A stretch of DNA of 64,000 bases from Candidatus Hydrogenedentota bacterium (GTDB lineage: Bacteria > Hydrogenedentota > Hydrogenedentia > Hydrogenedentales > JAJRTN01). The position numbers and the translations under genes were made by a program. Below, piece by piece: positions 43,974 to 52,524 of the stretch. The stretch spans positions 1 to 64,000 of the forward strand of contig JAJRTN010000199.1 in NCBI GenBank assembly GCA_024278275.1. Direction: 5' to 3'. A model generated the notes under the pieces. That model made no database searches, was not told where the DNA came from, and was given only the letters and a program-made list of their open reading frames with translations. Positions within the stretch are counted from its first letter, which is position 1, and each line of letters starts with the position of its first letter.

Positions 43974-44047
43974 GCTTCCCGCCCCGCCTTTCCCACGCAG
44001 GGGATACAGGCCATGCCGACTTCAACCAGTTCTTCGCGTGTGCTCAT
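43970..44047 (-). CDS. 25-residue CxxC micropeptide (CIPC)
   Basis: A short open frame with ATG at 44047 and AAGGAG 11 bp upstream. The 25-residue product starts MSTREELVEV, has Cys14-Ile-Pro-Cys17 and a basic tail. It is not a known family to me. It sits in the only long (90 bp) gap of the middle operon, between the RND pump and the TauE exporter, and its stop overlaps the exporter's start. A real translated peptide with a redox or metal-binding CxxC fits the operon; alternatively it only serves to couple translation. Confidence 0.55.
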   Translation of the reverse strand: MSTREELVEVGMACIPCVGKAGREA

Positions 44048-44137
44048 TTTTCAGAAATCTCCTTGTTTCTAGGGAGATACCCAGTTTCCCGAATGGCCCG
44101 TGAGGCAAATGTCTGCCGGACACGGTCCAGTCGGGAT

Positions 44138-47100
44138 TTACGTTTCGGTTGATTTGGACTGGGCGAAGGTGAACCACCGCCATCCCTTGGCGCACATGTT
44201 CCCGAGGCTGTCGAAGGAGGAGTACACCACGGGGACGACGATCATGGTCAGGAAGGTTCCGACCAGCAGGCCCGACGCGGCAACGATGCCCAGGGGGCTC
44301 ATGCGTTCGAGACCGACGGCCATTTCAAAGATGAGGGGAGACAATCCGACAATGGTCGAGACAGTCGTCATCAGGATGGGCCGCAGCCGGAACCGCACGG
44401 ACTGCAAGATGGCTTCATCGCGCGCCATGCCCTTGGCGCGCGCGTTGATAATGAAATCGAGCAGCAGAATGCTGTTGTTCACAATGGTGCCGCCCAGGAG
44501 AATCATGCCCATCATGGCGGGCTTGCACATGGGCTTGTCGAAGATAAGCAAGCCCCAGAACCCGCCGGCCACGGCCAGGGGTATGGCGGCCATGATGGTG
44601 AAGGGGTGCAGGAACGACTTGAACATGGCCACGAGGAGAATGAAAAGCAGCACGAAGCCGATCATCAGGGCGCGGCCCATTTCCCGCTGGCCGATCACCA
44701 TGTTCACGCCGTTACCCGCAACGCGGATGGTGTAGCCGGCGGGCGTCCTGATGTCGGCCAGTTTCTTTTTCACCATGGCGGTGACCTGGCCGATGGTGTA
44801 GCCTCGGTTCACCGCGGTGATGTCGATGGTGGGCAAGAGGTTTTCGCGGGTAATGAAGGGCTGGGTTTTATGGGGGTGTATTTGGGCCATGGCACGCAGG
44901 GGCACCTGCCCCAGGGGCGTGTTGATATAGACATCGCGCAGTTGAGACGGGTAGGTAATGTCGGCCCCGCGGTACCGTACCGTGACGGGGATGTCGAGAT
45001 AGCCGGTGAGGCGCATGGAAGTGGCCGAAATGCCCTTCACGGCGGTGCGCAGTTCCTTGGCCACGGCGGGGGGGGAGGCGTGGTAAAGTTCGGCCAGGTC
45101 GGGGTCGATCTTGATTCGGCAATCCCGCTTGTCAATGCGCCAGCTTCGGCGTACGTCCACGAGGCCCGGCGTTCCGTCGAGGTCCAGCAAGGTTTGGGCC
45201 GCCAGTTCGTCGAGTACGGCTGGATCCGGTCCGCTGATGATGATGTCGAGGGGAGCGCGGGTCGTGGACAGGGGGGTCGCGCCGTATTCGCTGACCGTGA
45301 AATCCTGCACACCTTCCATCTTGCGCAATTTCCCGCGCCAAAGGTCCTGGATCTTCCAGATGTCATCGGCGCGTTGGGTGCGGTCCAGCAGGGTGATCTT
45401 GATCTTGCCCGTTTGGGCCGTGGAGCCGCCTCCGCCGAAGCTGATCTCTCCCGGTTCCGAACCCACGGTGGAGGAGATGGTCAACACGCTTGGCGTTTCA
45501 TAAAGCATGGCCTCCACTTCTGAAAGGGTCCGTTCGACCTGATGGGGCGTGTAGTCGGAAGGCGTCTCGAAGACAAGATTCACAATCCCCGTATCCATGG
45601 GCGGCATCAACTCGCCGCCCAGGAGCGGCTTGACCTGCTTCATGGTGAATACGAGGAAAACCAGGGCGAGGAGAATCACGAGCCAGCGATGCTTGAGCGC
45701 GCCGCGCAACAGGGCCAGGTACACGCGGGACAGCCCTTCAACGCCCCGGTCGGTCACCGAGAAGACACGTTCGATGATATTGCGCCTTCGTTCTCCGTGC
45801 GCCAGCAGGCGCGACGCCATCAACGGCACGATGGTCAGCGCCGCCAAGAGCGAGGCCACCAGGGTCGCCGAGATCATGAGGTTCAGGGGCCGCATGACCT
45901 GTTGCGTGTAGCCGCCGGCGAACATGACCGGCACCAACACGATAACCGTGGTCAACATGCCCGCCGTGACCGCGAGCGTCACCTCTCGCGCCCCGGCGGA
46001 TGCGGCTCGAAGGGGGTTCTTGTTCGGATCTTCGCGGTAGTGCCGGTAGATGTTTTCCAGCACCACGATGGACGCATCGACGACCATGCCCACGGAAATG
46101 ATAAGGCCGGAGAGGGTCACCATATTCAGCGTATAGGGACTGAACCAGAGCACCACGAGACTGGCGAGGAAGGCCATGGGAATGCTGACGGACACCACCA
46201 CGGCGGCACGGATATCGGCCAGAAAGAGGAAGATAACCGCCACGGTGAGCAACACGGCCTGGACCAGGGACATGCGCATACCACTTACATTGAGGTCGAT
46301 AATCGGTTGCTGGTCGTCGGTGATGGTGAAGTCGATATCGGGGTATTCCGCCGTCAGAACGGGGAGTTTCGCTTTGATATTCCGAATGGCCGTAACCGTG
46401 GCGCCGCCCTCGGGACGCATGATATTCACGGCGATGGCGGGCCGGCCGTTGCCGTGGTATACGCTGCGCTGCTCCGCTTCGCCCAGGGAAACGTCCGCAA
46501 TGTCGCGCATACGCAGGACCGCCCCCTGGTCGAAGCGAATCGGCATGTTTCGGATCTCGTCGAGGTTGGCAAACTCGTTCGATACCTTGAGGAGATACTC
46601 CCGGTTCGGCGCGTAGATGGTTCCGGCCGGCGCCGAGACGTTCTGCCGCGCCAGCGCGGCCACCACGTCGTTCAGTGTAAGGTCGTTCGCGGCCAGGCTT
46701 TCCCGGGAGACCCGGACCTGGATTTCCGGCTTATGCGCCCCGAAGACATCGACATCCGCCACGCCGTCGACGTTGAGGAGCTCGTCCTCGATCTGGTTTT
46801 CCGCCAACAGCCGGATCTGGGACAGGTCTTTCGTTCCTCCCTCTTTCGGTGTGAGCGACAGGGTAAGCAGCGGGCGCGTGGCGTTGGCGATGCGGTAGAT
46901 ACGCGGTTCAAGAATCGCGGGCGGCAAGGCGGCCCGGATTCTGCCCACGGCGTTCTGAACATCCACCACCGCCTCGCCCAGGTTCTTGTAATAGTGGAAC
47001 TCCGCGTTGATGGAAGACACTTCGTCGCGGCTGGTGCTGGTAATGCGCTTCAGCCCGCCCAGGGTGTTCAATTCCTTCTCGATGATTTGGGTTACCTTGT

Positions 47101-47281
47101 CGGCCATGTCGTCGGCGTCGACGCCCGGCCACACCGTCACGACCACCACCTGCGGCGGTACCGTGTTGGGGAAGAGGTCCGTGGGGGTACGGAAGAAGGC
47201 GAACGCGCCCAGTGCGGCCACCAGGAGGCAGAACGCCACCACGGCATAGGGCGACTTAATGGAGAAATCGGAGAGATTCAT
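44138..47281 (-). CDS. RND-family efflux pump (inner-membrane subunit)
   Basis: A 1047-residue AcrB/CzcA-type proton antiporter. It shows the first membrane helix, the porter subdomain signatures (PGVDADDMADKVTQIIEKEL, ALPPAILEPRI) and the helix 4 proton-relay segment SVGMVVDASIVVLENIYRH. The helix 4 segment has one Asp where AcrB has a pair. TM10-11 pieces (GFVLLFILLVAMF, LLGGTIVNNSILLLDFIINAR) and full length indicate an intact pump. Whether it exports drugs (HAE1-like) or metal ions (HME-like) cannot be settled by eye. Its ATG overlaps the adaptor gene stop by 4 bp. Confidence 0.93.
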   Translation of the reverse strand: MNLSDFSIKSPYAVVAFCLLVAALGAFAFFRTPTDLFPNTVPPQVVVVTVWPGVDADDMADKVTQIIEKELNTLGGLKRITSTSRDEVSSINAEFHYYKNLGEAVVDVQNAVGRIRAALPPAILEPRIYRIANATRPLLTLSLTPKEGGTKDLSQIRLLAENQIEDELLNVDGVADVDVFGAHKPEIQVRVSRESLAANDLTLNDVVAALARQNVSAPAGTIYAPNREYLLKVSNEFANLDEIRNMPIRFDQGAVLRMRDIADVSLGEAEQRSVYHGNGRPAIAVNIMRPEGGATVTAIRNIKAKLPVLTAEYPDIDFTITDDQQPIIDLNVSGMRMSLVQAVLLTVAVIFLFLADIRAAVVVSVSIPMAFLASLVVLWFSPYTLNMVTLSGLIISVGMVVDASIVVLENIYRHYREDPNKNPLRAASAGAREVTLAVTAGMLTTVIVLVPVMFAGGYTQQVMRPLNLMISATLVASLLAALTIVPLMASRLLAHGERRRNIIERVFSVTDRGVEGLSRVYLALLRGALKHRWLVILLALVFLVFTMKQVKPLLGGELMPPMDTGIVNLVFETPSDYTPHQVERTLSEVEAMLYETPSVLTISSTVGSEPGEISFGGGGSTAQTGKIKITLLDRTQRADDIWKIQDLWRGKLRKMEGVQDFTVSEYGATPLSTTRAPLDIIISGPDPAVLDELAAQTLLDLDGTPGLVDVRRSWRIDKRDCRIKIDPDLAELYHASPPAVAKELRTAVKGISATSMRLTGYLDIPVTVRYRGADITYPSQLRDVYINTPLGQVPLRAMAQIHPHKTQPFITRENLLPTIDITAVNRGYTIGQVTAMVKKKLADIRTPAGYTIRVAGNGVNMVIGQREMGRALMIGFVLLFILLVAMFKSFLHPFTIMAAIPLAVAGGFWGLLIFDKPMCKPAMMGMILLGGTIVNNSILLLDFIINARAKGMARDEAILQSVRFRLRPILMTTVSTIVGLSPLIFEMAVGLERMSPLGIVAASGLLVGTFLTMIVVPVVYSSFDSLGNMCAKGWRWFTFAQSKSTET

Positions 47282-48474
47282 CGTGCTGCCTCCACCTTCA
47301 TTCCGTCCGCGAGCCGCGCCCAGCCGAGGAAGGAATGGACAACCACTTCTTCACCCGGTTTCACGCCTTCTACGGCGGCCTGCTCGCAGGCCGTGCCCAA
47401 CACCCTGATGGTGCGCGCTTCCAATTGACCGTCCTTCATCACGAAGACTTTCGGGTGTTCCAGGTTGCCTTCGATCAAGCTGGCCACGGGAATCAGCGGC
47501 ACGCTTTTACGGCGCTGGAAAACGACCGTGGCCGTCAGGTACTGCCCCAGGGTCAGCCCGGCGGCCTCCTCCTTCGAAAGCACCACCTCGGCCCGAAGCG
47601 TGCGGGCCCGGTTAAGCGCGGGATAGAGACGGGTGATTTTCGCGGTGCGCACCTCTCCGTCCACGGGGAAAGTGACCTCCAGACCCGCCTTGACCGCGGG
47701 CAGATCGGATTGGGGCACGTCAATGACCACCATCATCGTGCCGGCGTCCTGCACGACCAACAGCGCCTTGCCCGGCGCGGCCTGGTCGCCCGGGTCCACG
47801 TTGCGGGTTGTGATCACTCCGGCGAAAGGGCTTTTCAGTACGCAATAGCTTTGGGTGGTACACAACTCCTCGGCCTTGGCCTTGAGCGAGGCAATCTGCT
47901 GCACCAGGGCGTTGGTCTTTTCCCGGGCGGCCACCAGTTTACCCCGGGCCTCGTTCATCTTCTCCGCGGTGGCTTCTGCTTCGGCCCCCGGAATCGTGTC
48001 CTTCTCGGCCAGGGCTTTGTCCCGCTTGGTCTCCCGGTTCCAATACGCCAGGGAGTCCTGCAGCGAGGCCACCGTGCCCCGGCTGCCCTCCAAGTCCGCC
48101 TGGGCCTGTTTGATTTGGGCCTCCACGGACGTGATCTGCGCGTCCATTTGCCGATGGTCCAGCGTCATCAGGACCTGTCCGGCGGTCACCGTATCCCCTT
48201 CATCAACCAAGACCGTATCGACCGTGGCCGTGACGCGGGCGGTCACCTTGGCCTCTTTAACCGGTTCGATGATCGCCAGGTAATCATGGGATTCGGGCAG
48301 ATCACCCAGGTAGGCGGTTGCCGTATCCACGAGGGTCGAGGGCGCCACGTACTTGGGCGCACGAGCGAGGGATTGTTTTTTTCGTTGAATCAACGCCCTG
48401 CCGCCCGCCACCAGGGCGGCGGCCACGGCGATTACGATGAGGAACCGAAAGCCTTTAAGCAGTACGGGTTTCAT
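47278..48474 (-). CDS. RND periplasmic adaptor subunit (HlyD/MFP type)
   Basis: A 398-residue membrane fusion protein: N-terminal anchor (FLIVIAVAAALVAGG), a lipoyl half motif (VLVDEGDTVTAGQVLMTLD), a long coiled-coil hairpin (about 120-220), the second lipoyl half (SPFAGVITTRNVDPGDQ) and beta-barrel domains. It bridges the inner-membrane pump to the TolC-type channel. It overlaps both neighbours by ATGA, so the three-part pump is translated as a unit. Confidence 0.93.
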   Translation of the reverse strand: MKPVLLKGFRFLIVIAVAAALVAGGRALIQRKKQSLARAPKYVAPSTLVDTATAYLGDLPESHDYLAIIEPVKEAKVTARVTATVDTVLVDEGDTVTAGQVLMTLDHRQMDAQITSVEAQIKQAQADLEGSRGTVASLQDSLAYWNRETKRDKALAEKDTIPGAEAEATAEKMNEARGKLVAAREKTNALVQQIASLKAKAEELCTTQSYCVLKSPFAGVITTRNVDPGDQAAPGKALLVVQDAGTMMVVIDVPQSDLPAVKAGLEVTFPVDGEVRTAKITRLYPALNRARTLRAEVVLSKEEAAGLTLGQYLTATVVFQRRKSVPLIPVASLIEGNLEHPKVFVMKDGQLEARTIRVLGTACEQAAVEGVKPGEEVVVHSFLGWARLADGMKVEAAR

Positions 48475-50120
48475 GAGATGTCTCCTGTCTGTATTTCGCC
48501 CGTGGCCAGGCGCAGTTCAACAAGCGCCGTGTTGTAATCCCGGAGCGTTCGGTAGTAACTCGTTTGCGCGGTGAGAAGGGCCGATTGAGCGTCCAGGACA
48601 TCCACGATGGTCCCCTTGCCCAGGTTGTACTTCTCCCGTTCTATCCGAAGGCTCTCTTCCGCCTCGACGATACTCTTGTGGGTCACGTCAACCCGCTGGC
48701 GGGCCGTCTCTACGTTCAGCGAAGCCGTCTCCACGTCAAGCCGGATCTGGAGTTCGAGCTTCCGAAGCCGCTGCCGTGCCGCGTTCAGGCGGGCCTGTTC
48801 TTTCCGGACGGCCGCCCGAAGCGACCCTCCCTCGAAGATCGGAATCGTCACGGTGATCCCGATGCGGCCCACGTCTTCGAAGTCATCCGCGGAATCCACC
48901 CCCGCCCGCGAGACACGCGCCGTGGTGGCGCCCCCGGCGGTGCGGGTCAGGGTGAGGGCCCGGCCGTTCGGCAAAGGCCTCGTGTGGGAGATGGCCGTGC
49001 TCCCCGGCTGTCCGGCGGTCGTGGACAAGGAACTCGCCGGCGGGGTTACGGGGTCGCCCGAACCGTCAAAGCCCCAGCGCCCCCCGTAAGACGCCTCCAG
49101 CGAAACTTGAGGGTCCCGTGCTCCCCGGGCGATGTCCACGCGCCGGGCCTGCGCCTCCAGGGCCGCCTTGGCCGAGGCGTAGTCCTCGCGCCGCGCCAAC
49201 GCTTGCGTTACGTCGCCCGCCGTGGTGGCGCCATCGGGGAGGGCCAGGGTGCCACTCACGTCGAGGTTCGTGGTCGCCTCGGTGGAAATACCCAGGAGGT
49301 TGGCCAGCACGCGGTGTTGCACCGCCAAAGCGTTGCGCTCCCGGAGCAATTGCTGATCCACGTCCGCCAGGCGCACGTCGGTGCGGAGGAGATCCACCTT
49401 GGCCACCTTCTCCGCTTCCATGAGGCTGCGCACCCGGTCCACGTGGTCCTTGAGCACCTTGCGGGAAAACTCGAGCGATTCGATGACATGGCGCTGGGCC
49501 AGGATCCCGTAGTAAACACTGCTCACGTTGAAAACCAGTTCACGGCGGGTCCGCGCCAGGGTGTGCTCCGACGACTCGGCGAGCAACGCCGCCGCCCGGA
49601 TGCCGTTCACAATCTTGCCGCCCGCGTAAAGGGGGAGCCGGACCACCAGGTCCGCCGAGGCCAGGTCGTCGGTGAAATAGCTGGTACCGCCGGGCCTGGA
49701 GGGCGCCACCACCCGCTGATCGTCCTGGTAGTGGAAGATGCCGCCCGAGAGGCCCACCTTCGGCCACCGTTCACCGGCCCGCTCGCGCCGTTCCGCCAGC
49801 GCCGCCTCCCGGTCCCACGTCGTGGCCGCCACTTCCGGGTTGTGCTTCAACGCGAGGTCGATGCACGACACCAGTCCAAGGCCCGGTCCCGCCGTGGAAA
49901 CCGCCGGGGCCTCGCTTGTTTCGGGGACCGTGGTGGTGGGCCTGGCGGCGGGCGCCACGGGGGGCGCCGTGTTCTCGTAGGGGTCCGTGGGATGCACCGT
50001 GGCGCAGCCCGCCACGATCACGGCGGTTATCAGGACCGCCACCAGGCCACGTGAGCGCCGCCACACCCGGACCTTCCCGGGGTCGTATCCACATTGCCGT
50101 ATACTCATGAAGTTTCTCAT
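48471..50120 (-). CDS. TolC-family outer-membrane lipoprotein
   Basis: The outer-membrane channel of the tripartite pump, 549 residues. It has a lipobox VAGC after a hydrophobic segment, a Pro/Thr-rich linker, then the two TolC repeats of long helices and beta strands (LALKHNPEVAATTWDREAAL; DVETASLNVETARQRVDVTHKSI; YNLGKGTIVDVLDAQSALLTAQTSYY). A lipid anchor is known in OprM-like members. The start is uncertain between ATG 50120 and ATG 50108. It follows the permease gene by 20 bp. Confidence 0.88.
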   Translation of the reverse strand: MRNFMSIRQCGYDPGKVRVWRRSRGLVAVLITAVIVAGCATVHPTDPYENTAPPVAPAARPTTTVPETSEAPAVSTAGPGLGLVSCIDLALKHNPEVAATTWDREAALAERRERAGERWPKVGLSGGIFHYQDDQRVVAPSRPGGTSYFTDDLASADLVVRLPLYAGGKIVNGIRAAALLAESSEHTLARTRRELVFNVSSVYYGILAQRHVIESLEFSRKVLKDHVDRVRSLMEAEKVAKVDLLRTDVRLADVDQQLLRERNALAVQHRVLANLLGISTEATTNLDVSGTLALPDGATTAGDVTQALARREDYASAKAALEAQARRVDIARGARDPQVSLEASYGGRWGFDGSGDPVTPPASSLSTTAGQPGSTAISHTRPLPNGRALTLTRTAGGATTARVSRAGVDSADDFEDVGRIGITVTIPIFEGGSLRAAVRKEQARLNAARQRLRKLELQIRLDVETASLNVETARQRVDVTHKSIVEAEESLRIEREKYNLGKGTIVDVLDAQSALLTAQTSYYRTLRDYNTALVELRLATGEIQTGDIS

Positions 50121-50140
50121 CGCTCCCGTTGTTTTCTTGA

Positions 50141-51442
50141 CTAGGACACCAGCACGCCGAAGAACATGCCGGTCAGGGTTGCCATGACGATGACGAGGGA
50201 TACGAACACGACCATCTTCTTCGTGCCGAGCACGCTGCGAATGACCAGCATGTTCGGCAGGCTCAAGGCCGGTCCCGCCAGCAGGAGCGCCAGCGCGGGT
50301 CCCTGTCCCATTCCGTTCCCCAGCAGTCCCTGGAGGATGGGCACCTCCGTCAACGTGGCGAAATACATGAAGGCCCCCACGACCGACGCGAAGAGATTTG
50401 CCCAGAGGGAATTGCCGCCCACCAGTGACGCCACCCACCGGGAAGGAATAAGGCCCTCGTGGCCCGGTCGCCCGAGGAGCAACCCGGCAACCAGAACGCC
50501 GAGGAAAAGCAGGGGAAGAATCTGCCTGGCGAAGGTCCACGTGGAGGAGAACCACGACTGCATCCCCTCGTTCTCCGTGTTCGTGACCAGGGCCAGGCCC
50601 AACACACCCAGGCTGAAGGGCAGCAGGGGTTCATGCGGCGTCGCCAGCGCGGCCACCCCGGCCACGGTCGCGACCGCCACGATCTTCCACCAGCGCACGC
50701 CGAACCAGGCCACCATCGTCAGCCCCAGCCCGGCGGCGGACACGGCGGTGAGAACCCATTTCCAGGCATAGAGGAAATGCCATACGCCGGCGGTGTCATC
50801 CGTTTTCCCCCAGTTCGCGAACACGAGGACGCAGACCATGGTGGCGAAATAGAGCCCGTTTTGCCAGAGCGGACGTTCCACTTCCGCCTCGGGAAGCACG
50901 GCCGCAGCCGCGGCTTTCTCCCTTTCCTCCCTGCGGAAGATGAGGTGCATTAGCAGACCGATGACCACACTGAAGACCACGGCTCCCACGGCGCGGGCAA
51001 TGCCGAGCCGCAGGCCCAGGACCCGCGCGGTGAGAACAATGGCCAGCACGTTGATGGCCGGCCCGGAATAGAGGAACGCCGTGGCCGGACCCAGTCCCGC
51101 GCCCATGCGGTAGATGCCGGCGAAGAGCGGCAGGACCGTGCAGGAGCAAACGGCAAGGATCGTGCCCGACACGGAGGCCACGCCATAAGCCAGCACCTTC
51201 GGCGCGTTCGCCCCCAGGTACCGCATGACCGACGCCTGGCTGATGAAAACCGCGATGGCCCCCGCGATGAAGAAAGCCGGAACCAGGCACAGCAGCACGT
51301 GTTCCCGGGCATACCACTTCACCAGGTGAAGCGATTCCATGACCGCGTTATCGAAGCGCGCCCAACCAACGGGGAGATAAAGGCACACGAGAAAGGCGGC
51401 GGCAATCCACGCCAACGGTTTCCACTCTTTCGACCAGTCCAC
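50141..51442 (-). CDS. DUF318/ArsP-type permease
   Basis: A 433-residue inner-membrane permease of the ArsP/UPF0718 group, with about ten helices in two repeats. The first repeat contains Cys99-Ser-Cys101 in AVCSCTVLPLFAGIYRMGAG and the second LSLPNMLVIRSVLG. ArsP members export trivalent organoarsenicals; relatives handle other soft metals. The cysteine pair is a plausible metal(loid) site. The GTG at 51442 is chosen because AAGGAG is 6 bp upstream. A predicted ArsR operator lies 12 bp before the start. Confidence 0.88.
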   Translation of the reverse strand: MDWSKEWKPLAWIAAAFLVCLYLPVGWARFDNAVMESLHLVKWYAREHVLLCLVPAFFIAGAIAVFISQASVMRYLGANAPKVLAYGVASVSGTILAVCSCTVLPLFAGIYRMGAGLGPATAFLYSGPAINVLAIVLTARVLGLRLGIARAVGAVVFSVVIGLLMHLIFRREEREKAAAAAVLPEAEVERPLWQNGLYFATMVCVLVFANWGKTDDTAGVWHFLYAWKWVLTAVSAAGLGLTMVAWFGVRWWKIVAVATVAGVAALATPHEPLLPFSLGVLGLALVTNTENEGMQSWFSSTWTFARQILPLLFLGVLVAGLLLGRPGHEGLIPSRWVASLVGGNSLWANLFASVVGAFMYFATLTEVPILQGLLGNGMGQGPALALLLAGPALSLPNMLVIRSVLGTKKMVVFVSLVIVMATLTGMFFGVLVS

Positions 51443-51454
51443 GCTCAACTCCTT

Positions 51455-51474
51455 GGCTTATTGACCAATCAGGC
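51455..51474 (-). promoter_or_regulatory. Second predicted ArsR operator, upstream of the permease
   Basis: The palindrome TTGG-N8-CCAA within CTGATTGGT-N5-AGCCAA. It matches the site at 51840-51859 at 15 of 20 positions, but in the opposite orientation relative to the window. It lies between arsR and the permease and touches the permease ribosome site, so binding there could also affect translation or a second promoter. Confidence 0.6.
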
Positions 51475-51507
51475 ACCTTTTCGGGCAAAAAAAAGACCGG
51501 GGGGACC

Positions 51508-51825
51508 TCACACCACCGCGGCATTCGCCTCGACGTTTGACTGGACCACCGCCTCGATACAACTGAAGATACGGGTGATACATTTCACCCGAAGCCGGTA
51601 GTAGACCTTCAGGCCCCGTTTCTCGTCCTCAAGTATCCCCGCCTCCTTAAGCACGCTCAAGTGCTTGGAGACAGTGGATTTATCGGCCCCAATCAAATCG
51701 GTTAATTCACATACGCACCGTTCACCCTCGGCAAGCTGGTCGATGATGAACAAACGTGAGGGGTGTGCCATGGCTTTCACAATCTTCGCCCGTGCCTGGT
51801 ATCGGTTTCGCGTCTTCGCATCCAT
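51508..51825 (-). CDS. ArsR-family metal(loid)-type repressor
   Basis: A 105-residue winged-helix repressor. The recognition helix is ADKSTVSKHLSVLKEAGI. The helix before it contains Cys37-Val-Cys39 (ERCVCEL), the type 1 metal or arsenite site of ArsR/CadC-like proteins, and Cys82 and Cys89 near the C-terminus could complete a thiolate site. The ATG at 51825 is set by AAAGGAG 6 bp upstream. It is the first gene of the minus-strand operon and probably represses its own promoter until a thiol-binding metal or metalloid displaces it. Confidence 0.93.
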   Translation of the reverse strand: MDAKTRNRYQARAKIVKAMAHPSRLFIIDQLAEGERCVCELTDLIGADKSTVSKHLSVLKEAGILEDEKRGLKVYYRLRVKCITRIFSCIEAVVQSNVEANAAVV

Positions 51826-51839
51826 GAGCATCTCCTTTG

Positions 51840-51877
51840 CTGATTGGTATTATAGCCAACAAGATCGATCCTGTCAA
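51840..51877 (-). promoter_or_regulatory. Consensus promoter with ArsR operator over the -10
   Basis: Read on the minus strand: TTGACA (51872-51877), a 17-bp spacer, TATAAT (51849-51854). Both hexamers are perfect. The palindrome TTGG-N8-CCAA at 51844-51859, extended as CTGATTGGT-N5-AGCCAA at 51840-51859, covers the -10, so a bound repressor would block polymerase. A near-copy lies before the permease gene. Confidence 0.82.
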
Positions 51878-52047
51878 GCAGACATTCCAGGTGCTTTCTT
51901 ACGTGGTGCAACGGGGTAAACGAAATCCAGGACTTCAAGGCGAGGAAATCAGGGAGTCCCCAAGGTCGCAGATAAACAACGCCTGCCCTTGGCGTGTTCC
52001 CCTGCGTGCGCGCCATGAACGGCCAGATGAAGGTTGGCCGCGGCGGA

Positions 52048-52073
52048 CGGCGGTGGCGATTCCAGGTTCCGGC
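52048..52073 (+). repeat. Short dispersed repeat (copy A)
   Basis: Shares 24 of 26 bases with 60696-60721 (CGGCGGTGGCGAT, CC, GGTTCCGGC). It lies in the 415-bp space between arsR and the tRNA gene. Apart from the promoter at 51840-51877 and this repeat I see nothing coding there. Confidence 0.55.
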
Positions 52074-52240
52074 TGGGTTGGAACGGGCTTTTGGGCAATG
52101 ACAAGAAAAACGGACGGGATTCGGCTTTTGTCCGGGGCGTCCAGAATGGGATGAACCACGAAAACAACCGCGCAAGCGGTAATTCGGGAGTTGGAATAAA
52201 CCAAGCGAGTGTCGATACAATACCGATCCGCGGTCACGGC

Positions 52241-52324
52241 GGAGGAGTAGCATAATTGGTAATGCAGCGGTCTTGAAAACCGCCGCCTTCGGGCTTGCAG
52301 GTTCGAGTCCTGTCTCCTCCGCCA
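52241..52324 (+). tRNA. tRNA-Ser (anticodon UGA)
   Basis: An 84-base cloverleaf: acceptor GGAGGAG/CTCCTCC, D arm GCAT/ATGC, and anticodon arm GCGGT-CTTGAAA-ACCGC giving UGA. The long variable arm has a GCC-TTCG-GGC hairpin, the T arm is GCAGG-TTCGAGT-CCTGT, the discriminator is G, and the CCA is encoded. Anticodon, long variable arm and G discriminator all indicate Ser. The D arm, with four base pairs and an AATTGGTA loop, looks more like a class I tRNA. Confidence 0.88.
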
Positions 52325-52398
52325 GTTTTCATAACAGCCCCAAGACAACCTGAATACCACCAAGCCCAGGGCGACGCTTACAGCGTTGGAACCGCGCT

Positions 52399-52424
52399 CG
52401 TTCCCATGGTCCGCCATGGGAACG
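52399..52424. repeat. Perfect hairpin downstream of the tRNA
   Basis: CGTTCCCATGG and CCATGGGAACG, an 11-bp stem with a 4-base loop, 75 bp past tRNA-Ser. It has no T run, so it is probably a dispersed repeat rather than a terminator. The flanks (52325-52398 and 52425-52524) show no gene. Confidence 0.6.
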
Positions 52425-52524
52425 AAACAATCCGACATTTCGCGTTCGCCGCCACCATGAACATCGCACCCTGCATGGTCTCATACCGTTCCGCTGGCAT
52501 AATTTAACATGGGGGCCCCGGAAT

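Noticed and set aside
45542-47428. 628-residue plus-strand frame opposite the RND pump
   Set aside because: His/Arg/Gly-rich antisense shadow of an intact RND gene; no domain and no ribosome site.
51480-51505. Terminator between arsR and the permease (T8 run on the minus strand)
   Set aside because: No stable stem precedes the T run, and the permease has its own strong ribosome site and operator; the genes are probably co-transcribed, though partial attenuation is possible.
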